The notes beneath the pieces were generated by a model, which worked only from the letters and a program-made list of their open reading frames with translations, did not search any database and had not been told where the DNA came from. A stretch of 48,352 nucleotides of DNA, from the NCBI RefSeq assembly GCF_003460605.1, contig NZ_QTVN01000024.1, forward strand, positions 1 through 48,352. Reading direction: 5' to 3'. Positions 17,395 to 25,975 of the stretch are shown in pieces. Source of the DNA: Ruminococcus sp. AF31-8BH. GTDB lineage: Bacteria > Bacillota > Clostridia > Lachnospirales > Lachnospiraceae. A program made the translations under genes and the position numbers. Every line of letters begins with the position of its first letter. The stretch's first letter is position 1.

Positions 17395-20276
17395 AGAAGT
17401 GCAAATTAGTACAGAATATAAGAAATTTCAAATTTTGTTATTTTATATTTTGCACAATGATATGTTTGGTTGTTTTTCCTGTTTCCACATCTGCCCAAGA
17501 AAATTCTGATCATGTTATTCGGGTAGGATCTTTTGAGGAAACTTATAATGTAGTCAATGAAAAGGGAGAAAGAAGCGGCTATGGTTATGAGTATCTTCAA
17601 GATATTGCAGGTTATGCAGGATGGACATATAAATACATAACAAGTGATTGGAAAAACTGCTTTACACAGTTGGAAAATGGAGAGATTGATATTCTTGGTG
17701 GCATTTCCTATACAGACGAACGTGCTGAAAATATGCTTTTTTCCGATATGCCTATGGGGGAAGAGAAATATTACATCTATACGGATGCATCCAATATAGA
17801 TCTTACAGCAGGAAATCTGGATTCTTTTGAGGGAAAAAATATTGGTGTGTTTAAAGATAATATAACGGAGGATGTGCTTAACGAATGGGAGTTAAAGTAT
17901 GGTCTGCATATGCAGCATGTCAATGTTTCTAATACCGCAGAAGTTATGGACAAACTGTCGAAACATGAAATTGACTGCTTCGTTTCGGTAGAAGAATCCC
18001 GTTGGGAAGAATCGGATATTTCACCGCTTACAAGTATTGGAGAGACAGAAATCTATTTCGCTATAAATCCAGAACGTCCGGATATCAAAGAAGCACTGGA
18101 TAGTGCTATGCGCAGAATCAAGGATGACAACCCATTTTACACAGATGATCTCTACAGGCGTTATCTTTCTGCACAGAGCAGCTCGTTTCTTTCAAAAGAA
18201 GAAAGCGAGTGGATCGGGCAGCATGGTGCAATCCGGATAGGGTATCTGAATCAGGATGGAGGTATCAGCAGTGTAGATCCATCAACAGGTAAACTGACAG
18301 GTGTTATTACAGATTATGTGGATCTTGCAGAAAATTGTCTGCAAGGTCAGACTCTGGAATTTGAATTAAATGGATATGATACAAGAAGTGAACTGCTTCA
18401 GGCATTGCAGGATGGAAAAATAGACCTGATTTTTCATGCAAACCAGAATCCATACTTTGCAGAAACAAATGGATTTGCTTTGTCGGATACGCTATTGACT
18501 CTCAATATGGCAGCAATTACGGCAAAGGATTCTTTTGATGAAAATAAAGAGAATATAGTTGCCGTTGAAAAAGATAATTTTGTATTGAAAGCATATCTTT
18601 CATACAATTATCCACAATGGGAGGTTATGGAATATGAGACATCAGATGCAGCAGTAAAAGCAATGCAGAAAGGGGAGGCAGATTGTATTGTAAGCAATTC
18701 AGGTACTGTTTCTGACTATTTGAAAAATAATAAGCTTCATAGTGTTTTCCTGACAAAAGAAGCCGATGTTTCATTTACTGTTCAGCAGGGAGAACCGGTT
18801 CTTTTGTCCATTCTGAATAAAACACTGACATCTATGCCTACAACTCAATTTTCAGGTGCGGTAGTTTCGTATAATGCTTCTTCACGAAAAGTTACGGCGA
18901 AGGATTTTATTCAGGACAATTTACTGGCTGTCTCACTCATAGTTGGAATCTCTATTTTGGTTGTCCTGTGTATAATTCTTGATTCTTTGAAAAAATCAAA
19001 ACGTGCAGAAGAAAAATCCAAGAAGTCTGCTGAGCAAGCATTGAAGCTGAATCAGGAGCTTGAAGAAAAACAGCAGGAATTACAAAATGCACTTGTAGAA
19101 GCACAGAGTGCCAATAAGGCTAAGACTTCCTTTTTAAACAACATGTCTCATGACATCAGGACACCGATCAATGGCATTATGGGCATGCTTACGATTCTTG
19201 AGAAAAGCGGAAATGATGCTGAGCGGGCAAAGGATTGCATGAATAAAATACATGAGTCATCGAAACTGCTACTATCATTGATAAATGATGTTTTAGATAT
19301 GGCAAAGTTAGAATCAGATACCGTGGTTTTTAGTGATGAATCCATCAATCTGGATCAGGTATGTCAGGAAATCACGGAGTCACTATCTTTTCAGGCAGAA
19401 GAAAAAGGACTTCATGTTATAGGAGAACATGATGATTACAGTGGTATATATGTTTGGAGCAATGCAGTTCATCTGAAAAAAATATTGATGAATTTGTTTA
19501 CAAACAGTATGAAGTACAATAAGGTGAATGGTTTTATTTACATGAGTATGAGAACGATTGAAAGATCAGAAGATCGCATGACATGTGAATTTAAAATAAA
19601 AGATAATGGAATTGGAATGTCAGAAGAATTTATAAAAAATGAATTGTTTACTCCATTTGTACAGGCAGATAATTCCCCACGTTCTGATTATAATGGGACA
19701 GGTCTGGGAATGCCTATTGTGAAACAACTTGTAGAAAAGATGGGTGGAACCATAACAGTTGAAAGCAAGCTTGGTGAAGGAAGCTGTTTTACTGTAATAC
19801 TTCCATTTAAAATTGATACGAATGCACGGCCGGAAGAAAAAGAAGATTTCAATGCAGATATATCAGGTGTCCGGATATTATTGGTTGAAGATAATGAGCT
19901 GAATGCGGAAATAGCAGAATTTATGCTGACGGAAAATGGGGCTAAAGTAGAAACAGTGAAAAATGGGTTAGAAGCTGTTCAGCATTTTGAAGCTTCCGAA
20001 CCGGGAACATACGATGTTATTTTAATGGATGTCATGATGCCGGTTATGGATGGGCTTACTGCCACAAAAACAATAAGATCCCTGGAACGGCAGGATGCAA
20101 AAACAATCCCTATCATTGCTATGACTGCAAATGCATTTAGGGAAGATGCCGAAAGGTGTATGGAAGCAGGAATGAACGCACATCTTGCAAAGCCATTGGA
20201 TGCGGAAAAAATGATTGTTGCTTTAAAAAAATGCATGGCAGATAATAGCGATGTAAAACTGCACGAAGATTTGTAG
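17391..20276 (+). CDS. BvgS-like hybrid kinase with two SBP_bac_3 sensors, repeat-bearing leader
   Basis: A 961-residue paralogue of the kinase at 11126. A hydrophobic export segment (about residues 17-37, ending STSAQE) precedes two periplasmic-binding modules (about 45-260 and 275-500). A transmembrane helix (about 511-530) and coiled linker lead to HisKA with SHDIRTP (His587), HATPase_c with DNGIGM and GTGLGMPIV, and REC with Asp880 in LMDVMMP. ATG 17391 is preferred: it has GGAGG and GGGAG upstream and begins a normal signal sequence. The longer in-frame reading from GTG 17274 passes through the AAGC repeat. The strong promoter suggests transcription independent of the upstream genes. Repeat-length change could alter translation. 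Ligand unknown. Confidence 0.9.
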
Positions 20277-20284
20277 GAATAGAA

Positions 20285-20323
20285 AACAGAGCATATAGAG
20301 TTGTTATATGGTCTGTTTTTTTA
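20285..20323 (+). terminator. Terminator closing the signalling block
   Basis: A 13-bp stem with one mismatch (20285-20297 with 20305-20317) and a 7-base loop, followed by a T run, 9 bases after the last kinase stop. Confidence 0.85.
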
Positions 20324-20451
20324 TTCCTTAGAAGAAGCAGGCTGTGAAAATCCTTATGTTTTTTGGGGACTGGAATAATTATATAAGGTATGTTAAAATA
20401 AAAGAACATATATTCGATTCTTGGACGATTGATGGAAGGCGGTGCATAGCA

Positions 20452-20772
20452 TTGACAAAAGCAGAGAAGATAAGAAAGATTCAGGGAATACTGGAATTGA
20501 AGGATTCCCGTGGAGATCTGTATGTGGATCTGTTGAAGACAATGGGAGATCTGAAAACAAATTATGGGGATTATATGATTACGGAGCCGATTGACTGTGA
20601 TGAAGAATTGGAACGAATTTCGGGTGCGGATTATGAGCTTTGTACAGCATTGCTGACAATGCTGCTGAGAGAAGATCATTTTTCCAATGGTTCTTTTGAA
20701 CGGAGATTTGCTGACGGGCAGGTGCTTCCTGTTCTGGTGAGGATGAAGGATGTTTTGAGTGCAGGAGTGTGA
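20452..20772 (+). CDS. Small hypothetical protein (DUF6508-like, uncertain)
   Basis: A 106-residue acidic soluble protein starting at TTG 20452 (LTKAEKIRKIQGILE), with GGAAGGCGG 9 bases upstream. An upstream in-frame GTG at 20344 would add 36 unlikely residues next to the terminator of the preceding gene. The C-terminal part (ELCTALLTMLLREDHFSNGSF ... DGQVLPVLVRMKDVL) recalls DUF6508-type small proteins, but I am not sure. The next small gene begins 4 bases after the stop, so the two form a unit. No catalytic motif, signal peptide or membrane segment is seen. Confidence 0.6.
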   Translation: MTKAEKIRKIQGILELKDSRGDLYVDLLKTMGDLKTNYGDYMITEPIDCDEELERISGADYELCTALLTMLLREDHFSNGSFERRFADGQVLPVLVRMKDVLSAGV

Positions 20773-20776
20773 TTTT

Positions 20777-21007
20777 ATGAAAGTCGGGGATACTGCATAT
20801 ATTGTGGAATCAAACAGGTATGTGAGAGAAGTGGAGATCCGCAGGTGTTCCGGCGGGATGTTCCTGGTACGTTTTACAGATACGGGCGGCGGAATACAGG
20901 TGAAGGTTCACAGGCTGTTTGCAACGAGGGAAGAGGCTGAGAAGAGTATTGAGAAAGCACCAGAGACAAAGAAGGTGCGAGGGAATCCGTATGACCGATG
21001 GTACTGA
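20777..21007 (+). CDS. Small basic hypothetical protein, prophage-like
   Basis: A 76-residue protein (MKVGDTAYIVESNRYVREVEI) reading as a compact beta-barrel-like fold with a positively charged C-terminus. AGGAG lies 9 bases before ATG 20777; the longer reading from GTG 20759 overlaps the previous gene. Short proteins of this kind are common in clostridial phages and accessory regions. The terminator after it shares its apical sequence with the one after the prophage endolysin at 5967, which supports a mobile or phage-derived origin. Function unknown. Confidence 0.6.
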   Translation: MKVGDTAYIVESNRYVREVEIRRCSGGMFLVRFTDTGGGIQVKVHRLFATREEAEKSIEKAPETKKVRGNPYDRWY

Positions 21008-21041
21008 ACGGATGGTAAAGTAAATAAATGCATTAGGGGAA

Positions 21042-21090
21042 ACCTGTTGCTGTCTGTGGAGAGATCTGCAGATGACAGCAGGTCTATTTT
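21042..21090 (+). terminator. Long GNRA-capped terminator, sibling of the prophage terminator
   Basis: A long hairpin (21042-21083) with a GAGA tetraloop and apical CTGTGGA / TCTGCAG arms is followed by CTA and a run of seven T. The apex matches the terminator at 5967-6012 at nearly every position while the lower arms differ. Confidence 0.8.
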
Positions 21091-21325
21091 TTTGTCCGGA
21101 AAGTCAAAAAATCAGAGACCAGGACTCCTTGGGCAGGGGAAGTGATCGAGTGTGCCGGTGGTCTTTTGGGGCTGCCGGTCTTTTTGTGCTATGGAAACCG
21201 CATAGGGGAAGGTGGATTTTGGGGCAGTTTTTTTGGTCGTTCTGCGAGTTGGCGCAGACTGATGATTCCGATATATTTTATGTACGGCAACCGTATGACG
21301 ATGGGCAACCGAAATGAGGTGAAGA
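21091..21325 (+). other. Stretch with no recognisable gene
   Basis: About 235 bases between the long terminator and the sortase remnant. Short open frames cross it, but none has a ribosome-binding site plus recognisable protein sequence. It may be part of the decayed region that continues into the sortase and MoxR fragments. Confidence 0.5.
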
Positions 21326-21430
21326 AAGGGAAGATGGCAGGACTATGTGACCCTTGTGACCTGCACCCCTTACGCGGTGAACACCCACAGGCTTCTGGTG
21401 CGCGGCCGCAGAGTGGAATACACAGGAGAA
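21326..21430 (+). pseudogene. C-terminal remnant of a class C sortase
   Basis: The frame reads DYVTLVTCTPYAVNTHRLLV followed by RGRRVEY, which is the C-terminal active-site end of class C (pilus-type) sortases: the catalytic Cys in TLVTC and the Arg of the HRLLVRG motif are both present. Everything upstream, including the catalytic His region, is missing, and a stop lies in frame at about 21317. The fragment runs in frame into MoxR-like sequence, so it is a deletion or recombination scar. No pilin gene is nearby. It cannot act as a sortase alone. Confidence 0.8.
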
Positions 21431-21439
21431 GAAAAGTCC

Positions 21440-22114
21440 AAAACCGTTTCCCAGCTTCAGCCTGCTGCAATGGCCAGAAGACTGGTAGATGTATGGCCCT
21501 GGTTCCTGTTTATGATGGCAGGCGGACACGTCCTCATCGAGGACATCCCCGGCGTAGGCAAAACCTCCATGGCTCTTGCCTTTGCCCGTGCCATGAACCT
21601 GACCCAGAACCGTGTCCAGTTCACCCCGGACGTTCTCCCATCCGACATCACAGGTATTTCCATGTACATAAAAGAAAAGGATACCTTCGTATACCAGCCC
21701 GGTGCAGTTATGTGCAACCTGTTCCTTGCCGATGAGATCAACCGTACCTCCGCCAAGACCCAGTCCGCCTTTCTGGAAGTCATGGAAGAGGGCACGGTAA
21801 CCGTAGACGGCGTCACCCGCCAGGTGCTGGATCCCTTCGTGGTCATTGCCACTGAGAACCCTATTGGCTCTGCCGGAACCCAGATGCTCCCGGAGCCCCA
21901 GCTGGACCGTTTTCTCATCTGTATTCAGATGGGTTACCCTTCCAATGCAGACGACAGCATGGCAGATTATCTGCAGAAAAATTGTCCGTCTGTGCCAGAC
22001 GAGGCCATCAGCCACCTGCAGGCCCTGATATTAAATGCCAGCTACGGTTTCCGTGAAGTAACAAAAGAAGACGTACAGTGGCTCAAAGCAATATTTAAAC
22101 AAATTAAGCCATGA
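21440..22114 (+). pseudogene. Broken MoxR-family AAA ATPase
   Basis: The core of a MoxR ATPase is plain: AGGHVLIEDIPGVGKT (Walker A), QFTPDVLPSDITG, LADEINR (Walker B) and ATENPIGSAGTQMLPEPQLD then RF (sensor region). MoxR proteins act as chaperone-like ATPases, often with von Willebrand-domain partners. Here the N-terminus is lost: the MALVPV segment near 21491-21510 is in another frame and needs removal of one base to join MMAGGHV. The C-terminal lid domain is missing after about GYPSNADD. The sequence is fused in frame to the sortase remnant upstream. I regard it as a pseudogene. The usual neighbouring genes (DUF58, transglutaminase) are absent. Confidence 0.8.
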
Positions 22115-22214
22115 AGCAGTTGCCTCCCTATGAGCCAACAGCAAAGCCTGCCACGAATCAGACCGCAAAAGACAATAATATTCACTTAACCATGGTAAAG
22201 CGTTAAAAAACCAG

Positions 22215-22243
22215 TTGACAAACCTAACCCAGATTGCTATAAT
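22215..22243 (+). promoter_or_regulatory. Promoter of the glnA operon
   Basis: Consensus TTGACA (22215-22220), a 17-base spacer and consensus TATAAT (22238-22243). Transcription should begin around 22250, only a few bases before the attenuator hairpins. Confidence 0.88.
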
Positions 22244-22252
22244 AACCTGCAT

Positions 22253-22308
22253 GAACAAGGGCGTTCTTCAGAAGGGTATCTTTCTGAAGTGCGCCTTTTT
22301 TGTTTTTA
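22253..22308 (+). promoter_or_regulatory. glnA leader attenuator with ANTAR-type hexaloop hairpin
   Basis: A strong terminator (5' arm 22257-22275, 3' arm 22280-22297, then a T-rich run) lies at the very start of the glnA transcript. Alternative small hairpins can form: GAAC-AAGGGC-GTTC (22253-22266), with A at loop position 1 and G at position 4, and AGA-AGGGTA-TCT (22270-22281), again with A1 and G4. These loop positions match the two-hairpin RNA motif bound by ANTAR proteins, and both hairpins use bases of the terminator, so they would prevent termination. An ANTAR protein is encoded two genes down. The second hairpin is short (3 bp). Confidence 0.75.
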
Positions 22309-22387
22309 TAGGGATTTGTCCTACCGGACAGATCTTCCCAATGTTCAATCAGGATGAGGAAATAAAATGAAAAGGAGAGAGCACATT

Positions 22388-23710
22388 ATGGGGAATTACA
22401 CCAGAGACGAAGTGTTACAGATGGCAGAAGACGAAGATGTAGAGTTCATTCGCCTTCAGTTTACCGACATGTTCGGTACCTTAAAAAATATTGCGATTAC
22501 CGCGAGGGAGCTCCCCCGGGCACTTGACAATGAGTATGTGGTAGACAGCTCCTACATTGCAGGAATCGCCGGAGAAAAGGAGCAGGATATGTATCTGCAT
22601 CCGGACTACGATACCTTCACCATTCTTCCGTGGCGTCCGCAGCAGGGAAAAGTAGCCAGACTGATCTGCGATATCTACCGCTGTGACGGAACCCCTCTTG
22701 AGAAAAGCCCGAGATACATTCTGAAGCAGGTGGTTGATATGGCCGCAGAGGAAGGCTATATCTGCGAGGTAGACCCGGAATGTGAGTTTTTCCTGTTCCA
22801 CACAGATGACAACGGAGTGCCGACCACACTGACACACGAAAAAGCCGGATATCTGGATATCAGCCCACTTGATCTTGGAGAAAATGCAAGACGTGATATG
22901 GTTCTGACTCTGGAGGATATGGGATATGAGGTAGAGTCTTCCCATCATGAGACTGCTCCGGCGCAGCATGAGATCGATTTCAAATTCACAGGAGCAAACG
23001 AGATGGCAGATTGTGTCATGACCTTCAAGATGGCAGTGCGTACCATCGCAAAGCGCCACGGTCTTCATGCAACCTTTATGCCAAAGCCCCGTGCAGAGGT
23101 AAATGGTTCCGGTATGCACATTCATTTCGCTTTATATAAAGACGGCAAAAATATTTTTGCAGATCCTTCCGATGTAAACGGACTCAGCGAGGATGCTTAT
23201 CATTTTATCGGCGGACTTCTGGCACACAGCCAGGAGATGGCAGCCATCACCAATCCTCTTGTAAATTCCTATAAGAGACTGGTACCTGGCTACGATGCGC
23301 CGACGGAGCTGACCTGGACAAAGAACAACCAGAACTCCCTGATCCGTATTTCCAATTTAAGAAAAGACAGCCTTGCCATTGAGCTGAGAAGCCCGGATGC
23401 AGCTGCAAATCCATACCTTGTTTTTGCAGTGTGCGTGGCAGCAGGACTGGATGGAATCCATCATAAGCTGTACCCAACCAAAGCATCTGACCGTTCTTTT
23501 TCCGAGTCCGATCAGAAGGCAATGAATATTGGAAATCTTCCGGAGAACCTGTACGATGCACTTGTGCATTTTGAAAACAGCACCTGGATCCAGTCCATTC
23601 TTGGAAAGAAGTTCTGCGAAGAATATGCAGCAGCCAAGAAAGAAGAATGGCTGAATTATATGCGACAGGTAAGTGAATGGGAAATCAGCGAATACCTGTA
23701 CAAGATTTAA
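22388..23710 (+). CDS. glnA: Glutamine synthetase type I (alpha-like, short form)
   Basis: A 440-residue enzyme that makes glutamine from glutamate, ammonia and ATP, the entry point for nitrogen assimilation. It has the N-terminal beta-grasp domain (FIRLQFTDMFGTLKN) and the catalytic GS motifs: EVDPECEFFLF, HHETAPAQHEIDFKF, NGSGMHIH (about 239-246), the ATP/Glu region LVPGYDAP, and IELRSPDAAANPY. The length fits GSI-alpha enzymes, which lack adenylylation control and are often feedback-inhibited instead. ATG 22388 has AAGGAGAG 8 bases upstream; an in-frame ATG at 22367 is less likely. Expression probably depends on antitermination at the leader. Confidence 0.96.
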   Translation: MGNYTRDEVLQMAEDEDVEFIRLQFTDMFGTLKNIAITARELPRALDNEYVVDSSYIAGIAGEKEQDMYLHPDYDTFTILPWRPQQGKVARLICDIYRCDGTPLEKSPRYILKQVVDMAAEEGYICEVDPECEFFLFHTDDNGVPTTLTHEKAGYLDISPLDLGENARRDMVLTLEDMGYEVESSHHETAPAQHEIDFKFTGANEMADCVMTFKMAVRTIAKRHGLHATFMPKPRAEVNGSGMHIHFALYKDGKNIFADPSDVNGLSEDAYHFIGGLLAHSQEMAAITNPLVNSYKRLVPGYDAPTELTWTKNNQNSLIRISNLRKDSLAIELRSPDAAANPYLVFAVCVAAGLDGIHHKLYPTKASDRSFSESDQKAMNIGNLPENLYDALVHFENSTWIQSILGKKFCEEYAAAKKEEWLNYMRQVSEWEISEYLYKI

Positions 23711-23731
23711 GATGAAGAGAGTGGCACTCAT

Positions 23732-24286
23732 ATGAACAGCAGCATTGTAATTGCATTACCGAAAATAGATGACGCAAAGAAAATACGTACCATATTGAAT
23801 CGGCACGGTTTTCCGGTAGCTGCGGTATGTTCAACTGCTTCAACAGCACTTGCCAGCATGAGTGAGCTGGACAGCGGTATCCTGATCTGCGGATACAAGC
23901 TGCCGGATCGGTATTACCGGGATGTGCTGGACGATCTTCCTCCCTGCTTTGAAATGCTTCTGCTGGCATCCGGAAGGGTGATCGCAGAAGCACCAACCTC
24001 CGTTTTGACTGTGGAAATGCCTATGAAGGCAAGTGATCTGGTAAACACAGTGGACATGATGCTTTCCCAGATCGAACGGCGGCTGCGCAGGGAGAAAAAG
24101 AAGCCCAAAGCCCGCTCCTGGAAGGAACAGAATTATATTTCCAATGCGAAGCTTCTTCTCATGGAACGAAACCATTTAAGCGAAGAGGATGCGCATCGGT
24201 ATATTCAGAAATGCAGTATGGATTCCGGTACCAATATGGCAGAGACAGCACAGATGGTTCTGATGCTGTTGTATGACGAAGTATAG
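23732..24286 (+). CDS. ANTAR-domain RNA-binding antiterminator with pseudo-receiver
   Basis: A 184-residue regulator. Residues 1-115 have the size and pattern of a receiver domain, but the position expected for the phosphoacceptor reads ILICGYKLPD with no Asp, so phosphorylation control is doubtful. Residues about 128-182 form a three-helix ANTAR domain (ISNAKLLLMERNHLSEEDAH and AETAQMVLMLL), which binds paired hexaloop RNA hairpins to stop transcription termination. The gene follows glnA by 21 bases, and the glnA leader carries a matching attenuator. Clostridial glnA genes with a following antiterminator gene are known. Nitrogen-responsive control of glnA is therefore the likely role; the signal that activates the protein is unknown. 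Confidence 0.9.
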   Translation: MNSSIVIALPKIDDAKKIRTILNRHGFPVAAVCSTASTALASMSELDSGILICGYKLPDRYYRDVLDDLPPCFEMLLLASGRVIAEAPTSVLTVEMPMKASDLVNTVDMMLSQIERRLRREKKKPKARSWKEQNYISNAKLLLMERNHLSEEDAHRYIQKCSMDSGTNMAETAQMVLMLLYDEV

Positions 24287-24314
24287 AAAGAATTTTGAAA
24301 TGGAGGATGAGGAA

Positions 24315-25646
24315 ATGGAGTTTTTGGATGGAAGCTGGAAAAAAGAAGTGAGCAGCTGGGATGCACTGATGGGAGAGGAACTTCTGAATCAGGAAGCCAT
24401 CCTGGAAGGTGCCATTCACAGTATCCGCAACATGGGTGATGTTGCGTTTGTGATCATCAGAAAAAGAGAAGGTCTGTTCCAGACAGTATTTGTAAATGAA
24501 GAAGTAAATTTCTCCATTCACGACCTGAAGGAAGGCATGACCGTAAAAGTAAAAGGAATTGTAAATGAAGAAGAAAGAGCCCCTCATGGCAGAGAACTCC
24601 GCATCCGTGAAATCCAGGTGTTATCCGCACCTGCAGAGCCTCTTCCTCTTGCCATTGACAAATGGAAATTAAATACTTCCCTGGAAGCCAAATTAAATTA
24701 CCGTTCCCTTTCCCTCCGAAATATTCAGGAACGCGCCAGATTCAAGATCCAGGAAGCCCTGACAAGAGTGTTCCGCGACTATCTCTATGAGAATGGCTTT
24801 ACCGAGATCCATACCCCGAAGATCGGTGCCAGAGGCGCAGAGGGCGGCGCAAACCTGTTTAAATTAAGCTATTTCCACAAGCCGGCGGTACTGGCTCAGA
24901 GCCCCCAGTTCTACAAACAGATGATGGTGGGTGTTTTTGACCGGGTATTTGAGACCGGACCTGTTTTCCGCGCAGAGAAGCACAACACAAAGAGACACTT
25001 AAACGAATACACAAGCCTTGACTTCGAGATGGGCTATATTGACAGTTTCGAGGAGATCATGGCAATGGAAACCGGATTTTTACAGTATGCCATGAAGCTT
25101 CTGAAGGAAAACTATGGGAAGGAGCTGGAAATCCTGAAGGTACAGCTTCCCGATGCATCCAAAATCCCGGCAGTCCGCTTTGATGTGGCAAAGGAGCTGG
25201 TGGCAAAGAAATACAACCGCCAGATCCGCAACCCATTTGATTTAGAGCCGGAAGAGGAAGCCCTGATCGGTCAGTACTTCAAGGAAGAGTATGACGCAGA
25301 CTTCGTATTTGTTACCCATTATCCTTCCAAGAAGCGTCCTTTCTACGCAATGGACGATCCGGAAGACACCAGATTTACCTTAAGCTTTGACCTTCTCTTC
25401 CACGGCCTTGAGATCACCACAGGAGGACAGCGAATCCACGATTACAACGCCCTTCTGAAAAAGATCGAGGACAGAGGCATGGAGACAGAAGGAATGGAAC
25501 AGTATCTGGATACCTTCAAATACGGTATGCCGCCTCATGGCGGTCTTGGAATCGGCCTGGAGCGTCTCACCATGCAGCTTCTTGGTGAGGAAAATGTCCG
25601 CGAAGCATGCCTGTTCCCAAGAGATCTGAACCGTCTGGAGCCGTAA
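24315..25646 (+). CDS. aspS: Aspartyl-tRNA synthetase, archaeal-type (probably non-discriminating)
   Basis: A 443-residue class IIb aminoacyl-tRNA synthetase. An OB-fold anticodon-binding domain (about 25-110) precedes the catalytic core with motif 1 (FRDYLYENGFTEIHTPKI), GGANLFKLSYF, QSPQFYKQ, motif 2 (FETGPVFRAEKHNTKRHLNE) and motif 3 (GLGIGLERLTMQLL). The short form without the bacterial GAD insertion is the archaeal/AspRS2 type. Next to gatCAB this suggests charging of both tRNA-Asp and tRNA-Asn with Asp, followed by amidation to Asn-tRNA. ATG 24315 has GGAGG 8 bases upstream; an earlier in-frame start at 24273 would overlap the ANTAR gene. AsnRS is the main alternative, since the two families are close. 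Confidence 0.82.
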   Translation: MEFLDGSWKKEVSSWDALMGEELLNQEAILEGAIHSIRNMGDVAFVIIRKREGLFQTVFVNEEVNFSIHDLKEGMTVKVKGIVNEEERAPHGRELRIREIQVLSAPAEPLPLAIDKWKLNTSLEAKLNYRSLSLRNIQERARFKIQEALTRVFRDYLYENGFTEIHTPKIGARGAEGGANLFKLSYFHKPAVLAQSPQFYKQMMVGVFDRVFETGPVFRAEKHNTKRHLNEYTSLDFEMGYIDSFEEIMAMETGFLQYAMKLLKENYGKELEILKVQLPDASKIPAVRFDVAKELVAKKYNRQIRNPFDLEPEEEALIGQYFKEEYDADFVFVTHYPSKKRPFYAMDDPEDTRFTLSFDLLFHGLEITTGGQRIHDYNALLKKIEDRGMETEGMEQYLDTFKYGMPPHGGLGIGLERLTMQLLGEENVREACLFPRDLNRLEP

Positions 25647-25670
25647 CAAATATTTCAGGAGGATGAGGAA

Positions 25671-25964
25671 ATGGCAAAACAGATAGATGACGAAACCATG
25701 GAAAATGTCTGCATTCTTGCAAAGCTTTCCCTGACAGAAGAGGAGAAAGAAAAGGCCAAAAAGGACATGCAGGACATGCTGGATTATGTAGATAAACTGG
25801 ATGAACTGGACACCTCTGGCGTAGAGCCCATGTCCCATATTTTCGGGGATCAGAACGTATTCCGTGAGGATGTGGTTACAAACGGCGACAACAGTAAGGA
25901 GATGCTTGCAAACGCGCCGAAAGCCAAAGAAGGACAGTATCAGGTTCCAAAGACCATAGGATAG
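25671..25964 (+). CDS. gatC: Asp/Glu-tRNA amidotransferase subunit C
   Basis: A 97-residue small subunit of GatCAB. It has the family pattern ENVCILAKLSLTEEEKEKAKKD ... MLDYVDKLDELDTSGVEPMSH, a helical N-terminus and an extended C-terminal arm that wraps around the GatA/GatB interface to stabilise the complex. GGAGG precedes ATG 25671, 24 bases after aspS, and gatA begins 11 bases after the stop, so aspS-gatC-gatA-gatB form one operon. Confidence 0.95.
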   Translation: MAKQIDDETMENVCILAKLSLTEEEKEKAKKDMQDMLDYVDKLDELDTSGVEPMSHIFGDQNVFREDVVTNGDNSKEMLANAPKAKEGQYQVPKTIG

Positions 25965-25975
25965 GAGACATTCAC

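Noticed and set aside
20137..20679. 180-codon minus-strand frame spanning the end of the last kinase and the small gene
   Set aside because: It crosses a terminator and two genes on the other strand, lacks a ribosome-binding site and has no protein-like features.
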